Shown piece after piece: positions 8,066 through 16,051 of a stretch of DNA of 51,864 nt. The DNA is taken from assembly GCA_948467735.1 (NCBI GenBank), contig CAOKFN010000033.1, positions 1 to 51,864 of the forward strand, in the 5' to 3' direction. The position numbers and the translations under genes were made by a program. This DNA comes from an uncultured bacterium (lineage in GTDB: Bacteria > Bacillota > Clostridia > Lachnospirales > Lachnospiraceae). The notes beneath the pieces were generated by a model, which saw only the letters and a list, made by a program, of their open reading frames with translations, was not told the DNA's origin and made no database searches. Position 1 is the first letter of the stretch. Every line of letters starts with the position of its first letter.

Positions 8066-10270
8066 TTATACTGCCTTCGGTGCCTTCTCCGTCCTCTGCA
8101 TCTGAAGCTGGGCTTTCACCAGACCGTAATAGATCCCTTTTCTCTCCATCAATTCGTCATGGCTTCCCATTTCCGCAATGTGATGTCCGTCAATCACCAC
8201 CAGTCTGTCCGCATCCTTCAGCGTGGACAGACGATGGGCAATGGCAAAGGTGGTACGTCCTTCCGTCAGACGCTGCAGCGCCTTCTGAATCAAATACTCG
8301 CTCTCCGTATCAAGGCTTGCGGTGGCCTCATCCAAAATCAGCAGTCTGGGATTGCTTAAAATGGCTCTGGCAATGGCAATCCTCTGCCGCTCGCCCCCTG
8401 ACAGGTTATAGCCATGCTCTCCCACATAAGTATTATAACCGTCCGGAGTCTGGCAGATAAAGTCATGGGCATTGGCCATCTTCGCCGCCTGAATCACTTC
8501 CTCATAGGATGCGTCCTGCTTCGCAAAGCGAATGTTATTGAAAATTGTGCCCGCAAACAGGAAATTCTCCTGAAGCACCACGCCGATCTGACTGTGGAAT
8601 TTCTCCAGCCGGATTTTCCTAATGTCCACCCCGTCAATCAGAAGCTCCCCGTCGTCCACTTCGTATAAATGCATAATCAAATTGATCAATGTGGATTTGC
8701 CTGTGCCGGAAGCTCCTACCAGCCCAATCATCTCACCCTTCTTCACCTTCAGGTTAATATCCTCCAGCACCGGCTGGTAGGATTTATATCCAAAGGAAGC
8801 ATGCTGGAACTCAATCTCTCCCTGAATGTCCAAATCCACCGCTTCCTCGCCGTCAAAGATGGCGGGCTCCTGATTCATGATGTCGGAGATACGTTCCATG
8901 CTTGTCACCAGATTCATCAAATGCCTTGGCAGGTTGCTGAGCTGTCCCACATAGCCGTACAGCATCCCGGCGTAGGTAATAAACTGCAGCAGTTCCCCCG
9001 GCGTCAAAGCGCCCAGCAGCGTGGCGCGGCCGCCGAAAAACGTCACCAGATAGCTTCCCAATCCCAGCAGGAAGCTCAAGATAGGGAAAAAGATTGCAAA
9101 AAACGTCTCGTTTCCCTTCTGGACCTTCGCATATGCGTCGGCGGTTTCATCAAACTGCTCCGCCTCCCGAAGCTCCTGCCCATAGGATTTCACCACTGCC
9201 ATTCCCGATATGACGTCCTGAAGCTTGCTGTTTTCTTTGTCGCTCTTAATTCCCTGCATATGGAACCTTCTGCGGATCATTTTCCGGAATCCTATGGAAA
9301 GCCCAATGGATATGGGAACAAAGATAAAGGCCAAAAGCGCCAGTTTCCAGTTCATAAACAGCATGTAAATCAGCACAAACACAAAAGAGATAATCACCGT
9401 AAACAGATTGCAGAACACCTCGCTGCAGAAATCCTTGATTCTTCTTGTGTCCCGCACCACCCGGTTCATCAGCTGGCCCGGCGACCTGTCGTTGATATAG
9501 GCCAGAGACAGCTGTTGAATCTTGTCAAAGACCTTCCGGCGCAGGTCCTCGCTGATATAGGACCCCAGTCTGGCACACATATAATTCTTTCCCACATTGA
9601 TGACGATTGCCCCCAGCGCCAGTACCAGCATGGCCGCCAGACAGGGCAGCGCGTCCCCATATGTTTTATCCCCCGCAGTGAGCAGATCATCCACAAGGTA
9701 TCTCTGTACCTGAGGGCTCAAAAGCCCCACCATCGTGGACAGAAACATCAGCAGCAGAATCGCCAGCATTCTGCCCGTATGCGGTTTTACCATCATCATA
9801 TAATCCTTGAAAAATCCCACCCTGTTCCCGCTGCATCTGGGACATTCCCGGGTATTGGGCAGGCCCCGTCCGCATTTGGGACAGCTCTTTTCATACTCGT
9901 GGCTGACCACCCTCTCCGTGCGGCCTCTTTTCAGGATAACCATCCCTCTGGACAGGTAAGAATATCTTGTCAGATGCTTTGCCGTAAATCTGCCCAGAAG
10001 GATTTCTTCTCCCCCATGCTTTATAAAGAGAATTCCGCAGGCAATCTGAGGTTCGCTGTGAATGCTGTCGCACTCTTCCAGCAGATACGACCGGGTCAGC
10101 TCTCCTTCCTCCAATATCAGAAGCCTTCTGTTCGTCATCACCGTGTAGGAATTGGAGCGATAATCTCCCTGTAAATCAATATCCAGAGGCAGGCAGTAGT
10201 AGATCTCCTCCCCGTTTCCCAATCCGCACAGTTTCACATTCTCTTCCGACAATTCATATTGTAGAATCAC
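8066..10270 (-). CDS. ABC exporter half-transporter with N-terminal extension and zinc ribbon, 734 aa
   Basis: Fused membrane/ATPase subunit. Residues 1-115 form an extra beta-rich domain with the look of a PH-like module, followed by a zinc ribbon (Cys130, Cys133, Cys143, Cys146), six-helix membrane domain (about 165-445) and ATPase domain (about 490-725). The ATPase shows Walker A GASGTGKST, signature LSGGE, Walker B LLILDEATASLD and the switch His in AHRLST, so it should be active. A GTG start is used, with GGAGGG seven bases upstream. It lies downstream of a DUF1854 gene and a second exporter with the same layout. The two probably form a heterodimer. The exported substrate is unknown. Confidence 0.87.
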   Translation of the reverse strand: MILQYELSEENVKLCGLGNGEEIYYCLPLDIDLQGDYRSNSYTVMTNRRLLILEEGELTRSYLLEECDSIHSEPQIACGILFIKHGGEEILLGRFTAKHLTRYSYLSRGMVILKRGRTERVVSHEYEKSCPKCGRGLPNTRECPRCSGNRVGFFKDYMMMVKPHTGRMLAILLLMFLSTMVGLLSPQVQRYLVDDLLTAGDKTYGDALPCLAAMLVLALGAIVINVGKNYMCARLGSYISEDLRRKVFDKIQQLSLAYINDRSPGQLMNRVVRDTRRIKDFCSEVFCNLFTVIISFVFVLIYMLFMNWKLALLAFIFVPISIGLSIGFRKMIRRRFHMQGIKSDKENSKLQDVISGMAVVKSYGQELREAEQFDETADAYAKVQKGNETFFAIFFPILSFLLGLGSYLVTFFGGRATLLGALTPGELLQFITYAGMLYGYVGQLSNLPRHLMNLVTSMERISDIMNQEPAIFDGEEAVDLDIQGEIEFQHASFGYKSYQPVLEDINLKVKKGEMIGLVGASGTGKSTLINLIMHLYEVDDGELLIDGVDIRKIRLEKFHSQIGVVLQENFLFAGTIFNNIRFAKQDASYEEVIQAAKMANAHDFICQTPDGYNTYVGEHGYNLSGGERQRIAIARAILSNPRLLILDEATASLDTESEYLIQKALQRLTEGRTTFAIAHRLSTLKDADRLVVIDGHHIAEMGSHDELMERKGIYYGLVKAQLQMQRTEKAPKAV

Positions 10271-10634
10271 TTTTTATCCCTCCATATAAATTCCTTAGAA
10301 CTACCATCCCTCTCAACAGATAAGAATATTTTGTCAGATGTTCTGTCATAAATCTGCCCAGAAGGATTTCTTCCTTGCCTTGCTCAATAAAGAGAATTCC
10401 GCAGGCAGTCTGTGCTCTGCTGTGAATGCTGTCGCATTTTTCCAGCGGATACCACTGAGTCAGCTTTCCTTCCTCCAATATCAAAAGCCTTCTGTTCGTC
10501 ATCACCGTGTAGGAATTGGAACGATATCCTCCCTCTAAATCAATATCCAAGGGCAGGCAGTAATAGATTTCCTCCCCATCTTCCAATCCGCACAGTTTCG
10601 CATTCTCTTCCGACAATTCATATTCCAGAATCAC
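10254..10634 (-). CDS. Stand-alone duplicate of the exporter's N-terminal domain, 126 aa
   Basis: Residues 1-112 match the first 112 residues of the following ABC exporter at roughly 80 percent by eye (YELSEEN, YYCLPLDIDL, YRSNSYTVMTNRRLLILEEG are shared). After RGMV the sequence leaves the exporter and ends within 16 residues, before the zinc ribbon. The ribosome site and GTG start are duplicated too. Its stop overlaps the exporter start by 17 bases, which would couple translation. This is a partial tandem gene duplication that has kept an open frame despite divergence, so it may work as a separate domain protein, or it may be decaying. Confidence 0.7.
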   Translation of the reverse strand: MILEYELSEENAKLCGLEDGEEIYYCLPLDIDLEGGYRSNSYTVMTNRRLLILEEGKLTQWYPLEKCDSIHSRAQTACGILFIEQGKEEILLGRFMTEHLTKYSYLLRGMVVLRNLYGGIKSDSTI

Positions 10635-10708
10635 TTTCTTATTCCTCCATATGTACTCCGTATTGCAGGAGTATCCGCATTGTCGGTGCGCCAAAATTCC
10701 GCATCGCC

Positions 10709-10836
10709 GGCGCACCGCCGGACTTTTGCGCCGCAGTCTCTCCGCCCTGCCGAAATTCTGTGCCGCAGCCTCTCCGCCCTGCCGAAATTCTGCGCCGCAG
10801 CCCCTCCGCTTCGCTGGAATTCACACCGCCGCTTCG
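10709..10836. repeat. 32-bp tandem repeat array
   Basis: About four copies of a unit like TCCGCCCTGCCGAAATTCTG plus GCCGCAGC. The two central copies, starting at 10741 and 10773, differ by about two bases; the outer copies are degenerate. It fills the spacer between the DUF1854 gene and the duplicated exporter domain. Short frames across it are repeat artefacts. Confidence 0.75.
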
Positions 10837-10886
10837 CTCCGCCGGAGTATTGCGCGCCTATGTTCATCACCGTGACTCCCATGGAC

Positions 10887-11492
10887 TTACAGGAACAAAT
10901 CCAGCTTTCTTCGCTCCGCAACCGTAAGCTGATTCACGTCCGGAATCTCAAAACGGTTTTCATCGATATCCATAATCAGAATTCTGGTATCCGAAAGATG
11001 AATCACTGAGTTTCCTCCCATACGAATCGTAAAATTGCATTCCCCGTGGTCCGTTGACACATTCCAATATGCAAAACCATATTCATCCTTTATCTTATAG
11101 ATTTTCTGAATCACAGGGGTAAAATAGCGCAGAGTCAGCTGTTCTTCCAGCATCTCCACCGTTTCTTTCTTCATGTCCGCCATTTTCTCCACAATGCCGA
11201 TTTCCTTGGAACGTTCTTCCGCCGTCCTGATGGAGATAAACTCATTCTTGTCGGAAAAAGGAAACATCCGCACCACCATTACTCTGGGATAAAATTCCTC
11301 CCCGATTCTCAAACTTAAAAATCCTGTTCCAGTTCTCTCAAATTTCGCGTTTTCATTGGTCAGATACCTGACGCGGAGCATCTCCTCCGTCTCCTGCTCC
11401 ATCTGTTCCAACTGAAAATCATCCATGGAAGTCTTTGCCTCCATTTCACGCTCCGGTCTGCCCGGGCCTTTGGATCCTTTATGTCCAGCCAT
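10887..11492 (-). CDS. DUF1854 family protein, 201 aa
   Basis: Matches the DUF1854 pattern from about residue 38 to the end: a beta-rich start (RVMVVRMFPFSDKNEFISIR), the EIG-IVE segment followed by a helix ending in RYFTPVIQKI, then YWNVSTDHG and a C-terminal DIDENRFEIPD. The first 35 residues are polar and charged. DUF1854 genes are known next to fused ABC exporters, in some proteobacteria near cyanophycin genes; the biochemical role is not established. No membrane segment, so it is probably a cytoplasmic partner of the two exporters on either side. AGGAGG precedes the start by seven bases. Confidence 0.85.
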   Translation of the reverse strand: MAGHKGSKGPGRPEREMEAKTSMDDFQLEQMEQETEEMLRVRYLTNENAKFERTGTGFLSLRIGEEFYPRVMVVRMFPFSDKNEFISIRTAEERSKEIGIVEKMADMKKETVEMLEEQLTLRYFTPVIQKIYKIKDEYGFAYWNVSTDHGECNFTIRMGGNSVIHLSDTRILIMDIDENRFEIPDVNQLTVAERRKLDLFL

Positions 11493-11534
11493 AATTTTCC
11501 TCCTAATTAAGTCGCTGCGCGACAGCGCTAAAGG

Positions 11535-11625
11535 GTGAAGTCCCTCGGCGCACACATAATGAGAGTCAGATTTCATTCGCAAGGGCGCTCATGCAATCTG
11601 CTCTCGTGCGCCTTCACGACTTCAC
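11535..11625 (-). ncRNA. Strongly folded spacer element between exporter and DUF1854 genes
   Basis: Four nested complementary segments build one long stem: GTGAAGTC with GACTTCAC, GGCGCAC with GTGCGCC, GAGAG with CTCTC, and CAGATT with AATCTG, separated by small bulges and closed by a loop of about 22 bases. That gives 26 paired bases per arm. It lies in the minus-strand operon leader of the DUF1854 gene. It could be an RNA regulatory element, a processing site or a small palindromic mobile element. The class is not recognised. Confidence 0.45.
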
Positions 11626-11693
11626 TTAATTTATTCCTGCGACAGTTTATTTTTATTCCAGTTCCCACTTGTGGGAGCTTGTTCCGCTCTCTT

Positions 11694-14081
11694 TTAAAAA
11701 TCCATCTCTCCCTTGAGCTGCAGGGCTTTGGTTTGGAGCTCCTGCAGCTTATAATATGTTCCCTTTAACGCTTCAAGCTCCTCGTGGGTTCCCCGTTCCG
11801 TCACTTCTCCGTGGTCGATTACCACCAGATAATCCGCATCACGCAGGGTGGACAACCTGTGGGCAATGGAGATGGTCGTCCTGCCCTGAACCAGATAATT
11901 CAAGGCTTTTTGAATCACCCGTTCCGTCTCCGTGTCCACGGAAGCCGTGGCCTCGTCCAGAATCAAAATCTTCGGATTGGCAAGAATGGCCCTCGCAATG
12001 GAAATCCTCTGCCGTTCGCCGCCGGAAAGCTCTCTGCCCGAAGCGCCGATTCTGGTATCATATCCGTCGGGCATTCGCATGATAAATTCATGTGCTCCCG
12101 CCAGCTTCGCCGCCTTCATAATCTCCTTTATCCCCGCCTCTTGGTTCGCATAGGCGATATTTTCCGCCACCGTTCCCATAAAAATGAAAGTTTCCTGAGA
12201 CACCATCGCCACATTCGTCCGCAGATCATGGAAGCCAAGCTCCTTAATGGGAATGCCGTCTATTCTGATTTCTCCCTCCTGAACGTCGTACATTCTGGAA
12301 ATCAGATTGACCAGCGTAGTCTTGCCCGCGCCGGATCGTCCCACAATTCCCACCATGCTTCCCGCCGGAATATGCAGGGACACATCCTTCAGCACCGGCC
12401 TGTTGACTTCATAACCGAACGTGATATTATCCAGCACGATATCTCCCTTCGGCTCCTTCAAGGGCTTGGGTTTTGCCGCCTCCTGAACCTCGGGCACCGC
12501 GTCGATAACCTCAAAAATACGCTGGGCACTGTTCATGCTGTCCGCCCACCAGTTAGGAACCCTTGCGAAGAAGTTCATCGGACCCTGAAGCTGTCCCACA
12601 TAGCCCACAAAGGTAATGAGAGAACCCAGATTCATTTCCTGCCCCGTTCCCTTCATAATGAAATACACGCCCAAAGCCCATACGCCCATCACCGCAAGCT
12701 CTCTGGCGCCGCTGTATGCCAGCTGAAAATAATTCTGCTGACGGGAAATGGCAACCTCCGCATCCCGCAGTCTGCGGCTGTAGCCTGTAAATCGGGTGAT
12801 TTCCTTCTTCTCCTGTCCAAAGCTCTTGACCACCCTGGAACCTGTCAGATTGTCGTTAATCAAACTGTTCAAAGAACGCTCCGCTCTATGCCTGCGCCCG
12901 AACATGACCCATATTCTGGGCCTTAAATACCGGTTCATGGCAAATAAAACCGGCACCATCACCACCATTATCATCGCCATCACAGGATTCATGACAAACA
13001 TTACCACAATCGTAGCCAGCATGGTAAGGCCATGAATCAGGATAAACGGGGCGCCGTCAACAAAGAATCCTGTGATGCGCTCCGCATCGCTGAGCACTCT
13101 GGTCATCAGGCTTCCGGTCTGCCTGCTCCGGTAAAAGCCGATGGACAAAAGCCCCATCTTCCGGAACACATCCTTCTTCAAATCCCGCACGACGCCCACT
13201 ACCATCTGCGCCGTCAACACGCCCTGAAGAATACTGAATACCAGCATAATCAGCTTTGTGCCCGCCATTGCCAGCACCAGAAACAGGAGCACCGTCACAA
13301 AGCTGTCCTGCTGCAGTCCCAGCGAATCCATAAAGGCGGTATCCCTTGCCAGAACCTTGTCATAGAGAATATCGCCGTTTAAGTACGGCCATACAAGATT
13401 CAGCAGAGAAGTGCAGATCACTGCCGCAATCATAAATGCAAACTGCATTTTATAAGGCTTAAAATAGCCAAATACCCTGAAAAATACATTTCTCTTATCC
13501 ATACAGTTGGGGCAGACCTTCCGCTCTCTGTCGGGATACATCCTGCCGCATTTGGGACAGTATTCTTCTCCCTCCTGTCCAAAATCAGGCTCTTCTCCTC
13601 TTTTCAGCTGTTCCACGCCGCGAACCAGCTTCGCCGCTCCCCGCTTCTGCAAATGGGTAAACATCAGGATGCAGTGCTCCTGTCCCCCCCATTTCCCGGC
13701 CAGAAGATTACAGCCAACGCAGTTTTCTATCCAGAGACGATCCAATTTTTCAAGGGGAATAAATTCCGCCTTCCAATCTGTCGTGTCCTTGTCCGCGCTG
13801 TCCTCATCTCCATAATCCATATAGTCGTCGGAAACCTTTCCTCCCTTTGTGGAGGCGCTTCCTCTGAAATAATGAGCTTTCCCCTCTGTCACAGGGGCCT
13901 GAATCATCCCCAGCATTTTCTCGGTCAACACCAGATATCCGTCGGCAAATCTTCCTTCCGCATCCAAATCGGTCTGTGCGATATATAAAATATCCTGCTG
14001 GCTGATTTTTTTATTTTTTAAGAAAATATTTACCTCCGGAGGCAATTTTTTATACGCAGTTTTCACCTTATTTTTCTCCAT
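11694..14081 (-). CDS. ABC exporter half-transporter with N-terminal extension and zinc ribbon, 795 aa
   Basis: Same plan as the 8066-10270 protein: an N-terminal beta-rich extension (1-165) with an acidic insertion near 85-102, a zinc ribbon (Cys175, Cys178, Cys190, Cys193), a six-helix exporter domain (about 205-500) and an ATPase domain with GRSGAGKTT, LSGGE and LILDEATASVD. All catalytic residues are present. It is the first large gene of the exporter/DUF1854 cluster and the likely heterodimer partner of the second exporter. The ATG at 14081 has no good ribosome site; a GTG five codons later has GGAG nine bases upstream and may be the true start. A small frame and a good promoter lie upstream. 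Confidence 0.86.
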   Translation of the reverse strand: MEKNKVKTAYKKLPPEVNIFLKNKKISQQDILYIAQTDLDAEGRFADGYLVLTEKMLGMIQAPVTEGKAHYFRGSASTKGGKVSDDYMDYGDEDSADKDTTDWKAEFIPLEKLDRLWIENCVGCNLLAGKWGGQEHCILMFTHLQKRGAAKLVRGVEQLKRGEEPDFGQEGEEYCPKCGRMYPDRERKVCPNCMDKRNVFFRVFGYFKPYKMQFAFMIAAVICTSLLNLVWPYLNGDILYDKVLARDTAFMDSLGLQQDSFVTVLLFLVLAMAGTKLIMLVFSILQGVLTAQMVVGVVRDLKKDVFRKMGLLSIGFYRSRQTGSLMTRVLSDAERITGFFVDGAPFILIHGLTMLATIVVMFVMNPVMAMIMVVMVPVLFAMNRYLRPRIWVMFGRRHRAERSLNSLINDNLTGSRVVKSFGQEKKEITRFTGYSRRLRDAEVAISRQQNYFQLAYSGARELAVMGVWALGVYFIMKGTGQEMNLGSLITFVGYVGQLQGPMNFFARVPNWWADSMNSAQRIFEVIDAVPEVQEAAKPKPLKEPKGDIVLDNITFGYEVNRPVLKDVSLHIPAGSMVGIVGRSGAGKTTLVNLISRMYDVQEGEIRIDGIPIKELGFHDLRTNVAMVSQETFIFMGTVAENIAYANQEAGIKEIMKAAKLAGAHEFIMRMPDGYDTRIGASGRELSGGERQRISIARAILANPKILILDEATASVDTETERVIQKALNYLVQGRTTISIAHRLSTLRDADYLVVIDHGEVTERGTHEELEALKGTYYKLQELQTKALQLKGEMDF

Positions 14082-14125
14082 CGAATCTTGATATGATTGT
14101 AATTGTTACTGTTAGGATTACATCG

Positions 14126-14197
14126 TTAGGAACTGTTGCCAATATTTCCCCTGATGGGATGAACTTTTTTCATGACAATTTGAAATTTCATCTGCAT
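14126..14197 (-). CDS. Possible 23-residue leader peptide of the exporter cluster
   Basis: A short frame starts at an ATG preceded by AAAGGAGAGG, the best ribosome site in this leader, and lies between a good promoter and the first exporter gene. The peptide begins MQMKFQIVMKK and is basic. No homology is known to me. It might be a leader peptide that controls the exporter genes, or a small secreted or transported peptide. The frame is short enough to be chance; the ribosome site is the main evidence. Confidence 0.4.
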   Translation of the reverse strand: MQMKFQIVMKKVHPIRGNIGNSS

Positions 14198-14249
14198 AAA
14201 TTTACCCTCTCCTTTGCTTTTTGGCTGCATTGTTTTTGGTTACAAATAC

Positions 14250-14278
14250 ATTATAGCCATGGCAAATTGAGAGGGCAA
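14250..14278 (-). promoter_or_regulatory. SigA-type promoter for the exporter/DUF1854 cluster
   Basis: TTGCCC, a 17-base spacer and a perfect TATAAT point into the cluster. It would produce a leader of about 160 bases that contains the 23-codon frame. Confidence 0.7.
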
Positions 14279-14314
14279 TTAATAAAAATATGATATTTTT
14301 TGATATTTCGGGGG

Positions 14315-15226
14315 TCATTTTTCTTGTTGTTTTTTGCTATCAGGTTCGTCTACGCCGCTTAAAATCACCTTTCCGTCCTTCAGCTCCACTTTCACCTTAT
14401 TGCTTCCAAGTTTCATGGCGCTCAATATCTCCTTGGGTATCTGGACACGTCCCGCTTTATCCAAAATGACATATTCATCCTGCGTGTCCTCTTCCCGCCA
14501 GTTAATTGTGACTTCCTTAATTCGGTCCGCATATTTTTGTTTTAAGAATCTTTCACTGCTGATTTTGCCGTCGCGGATTGCCACCACGCGCTGTACCTTC
14601 TTCGACAGCGCCACGTCATGGGTGACAATCAACACGGTCTGTCCTCCCTTATTCAACTCCGTAAACACATCGAATATATAGTTTGCGGTAGCCATATCCA
14701 CGCTTCCCGTGGGTTCGTCCGCCAAGAGAAGCTTCGGAGAGTTGGCCAGCGCAATGGCGATGGCAATCCTCTGCTGCTCGCCGCCGGAGAGCATATTCAG
14801 CCTGCTGTGCTTCTTATGCGCCATTCCCACCATTTCCAGCAGTTCCAGCGCCTTCGCCTTTTTCCCGCCGCGGCTGGACAGGTACATGGGCATCATGACA
14901 TTTTCCAGCACCGACAGGTAGGGAAGCAGATTTCTGCCGTTATTCTGCCACACAAACCCCACCGTATCCCGCTTATACATCACCAATTCTTTTTCCGATA
15001 TGGTAAAAAGGTTTTTGCCCCCCACCACCAGAGAGCCTGCGCTGGGTCTGTCCAGCCCGCCGATCATATTGAGAAAGGTTGACTTGCCGCTTCCGCTGTT
15101 CCCGATAATCGCGGTCAGTTCTCCTTCCTCCACGGTCAAATCCAGCCCCTGAAGCGCCAGAACCTCCGTCTGCTTTGATTTATAAATTTTCACCAAGCCG
15201 TCCGCCTGAATCATTGCTTCAGCCAT
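14315..15226 (-). CDS. ABC transporter ATPase with C-terminal AbrB-like domain, 303 aa
   Basis: A MacB/LolD-type ATPase (residues 1-230) with Walker A GNSGSGKST (42-50), signature LSGGE (146-150), Walker B LLLADE (166-171) and switch His in VTHD. After a short linker, residues 250-292 (EYVILDKAGRVQIPKEIL and LKDGKVILSG) match a SpoVT/AbrB-type swapped-hairpin domain, unusual on a transporter ATPase. The start ATG has GGAGG seven bases upstream; an upstream extension of the frame overlaps the next gene and is rejected. Last gene of a five-gene efflux operon, 25 bases after the other ATPase. The two ATPases may form a heterodimer under the single large permease. Confidence 0.86.
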   Translation of the reverse strand: MAEAMIQADGLVKIYKSKQTEVLALQGLDLTVEEGELTAIIGNSGSGKSTFLNMIGGLDRPSAGSLVVGGKNLFTISEKELVMYKRDTVGFVWQNNGRNLLPYLSVLENVMMPMYLSSRGGKKAKALELLEMVGMAHKKHSRLNMLSGGEQQRIAIAIALANSPKLLLADEPTGSVDMATANYIFDVFTELNKGGQTVLIVTHDVALSKKVQRVVAIRDGKISSERFLKQKYADRIKEVTINWREEDTQDEYVILDKAGRVQIPKEILSAMKLGSNKVKVELKDGKVILSGVDEPDSKKQQEK

Positions 15227-15251
15227 CCATATACCTCCTGCCCGCCGCCGT

Positions 15252-15941
15252 CTATTCCGCGTCTCCCGTTTTCCGATGCCCGCTTTCCAGTTCAATGATA
15301 ATGTCGCCCGCATCCATAAGCCCTACGTCATGTGTGGTCATGATAATGGTCACATGCTCCAGCGCGCACATTTCCTTGAACAGCCGCATCACTTCGGCGC
15401 CCATGGCACTGTCCAGCTCCGCCGTGGGCTCATCCGCGAAAATAATTCTGGGCCTGTGGGCCAATGCCCTGGCGATTGCCACACGCTGCTGTTCGCCGCC
15501 GGACATTTCCGCCGGCATATGACGCAGACGGCCTCCCAATCCCACCCTTTTTAAGCATTCTTCCACTCGTTCTTTTCGTCCGGAACGGATATCCGCCATC
15601 CGCATGGAAAATTCCACGTTCTGGAACGCATTCATGGTAGGTATCAGCGACACTGCCTGAAACACAAATCCCATCTGCTTCCTGCGCAGGTCTTCTCTTG
15701 CGTAATCCGAAAGCTCTCCGATGTCCCTGCCGTCAATATAGACCTTGCCGGAGGAAGGCTTATCCAGCGCGCTCAATATATTTAAAAGGGTGGTCTTGCC
15801 GGAACCGGAACGCCCCTTCAAAATTGCCAGAGAACCGGCCGGAATCTCCAGACTGATATCCGTCAAGGCTTGAAACGTCCCGCCCGCCACCGGAAAAATT
15901 CTATTCACATGGCTAACTTCAATTACATTATTCTCCTTCAA
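15252..15941 (-). CDS. ABC transporter ATPase (MacB/LolD type), 229 aa
   Basis: Single ATPase domain of normal length, with Walker A GRSGSGKTT (43-51), signature MSGGEQQR, Walker B IIFADEPTAELD and the switch His in TTHD. The start is a TTG with GGAGGGG seven bases upstream; an ATG would require losing conserved N-terminal strands. It is followed 25 bases later by a second ATPase and preceded by the FtsX-type permease, so it belongs to the efflux operon running from 22130 to 14315. Confidence 0.88.
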   Translation of the reverse strand: MKENNVIEVSHVNRIFPVAGGTFQALTDISLEIPAGSLAILKGRSGSGKTTLLNILSALDKPSSGKVYIDGRDIGELSDYAREDLRRKQMGFVFQAVSLIPTMNAFQNVEFSMRMADIRSGRKERVEECLKRVGLGGRLRHMPAEMSGGEQQRVAIARALAHRPRIIFADEPTAELDSAMGAEVMRLFKEMCALEHVTIIMTTHDVGLMDAGDIIIELESGHRKTGDAE

Positions 15942-16051
15942 ATTCGCTCCCCTCCGCCGTCCTGATTCTTCTCATCCAAACTTCCGTCCTTCACTCTTCC
16001 CGTCATGCCGCCTGTAGAGTCAATGCCTTGGGCTTAGTAAATCTTTGCACA

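Noticed and set aside
8669..10174. 501-codon plus-strand frame
   Set aside because: It is antisense to the ABC exporter, whose domains and motifs are clear. It has no recognisable domain or ribosome site.
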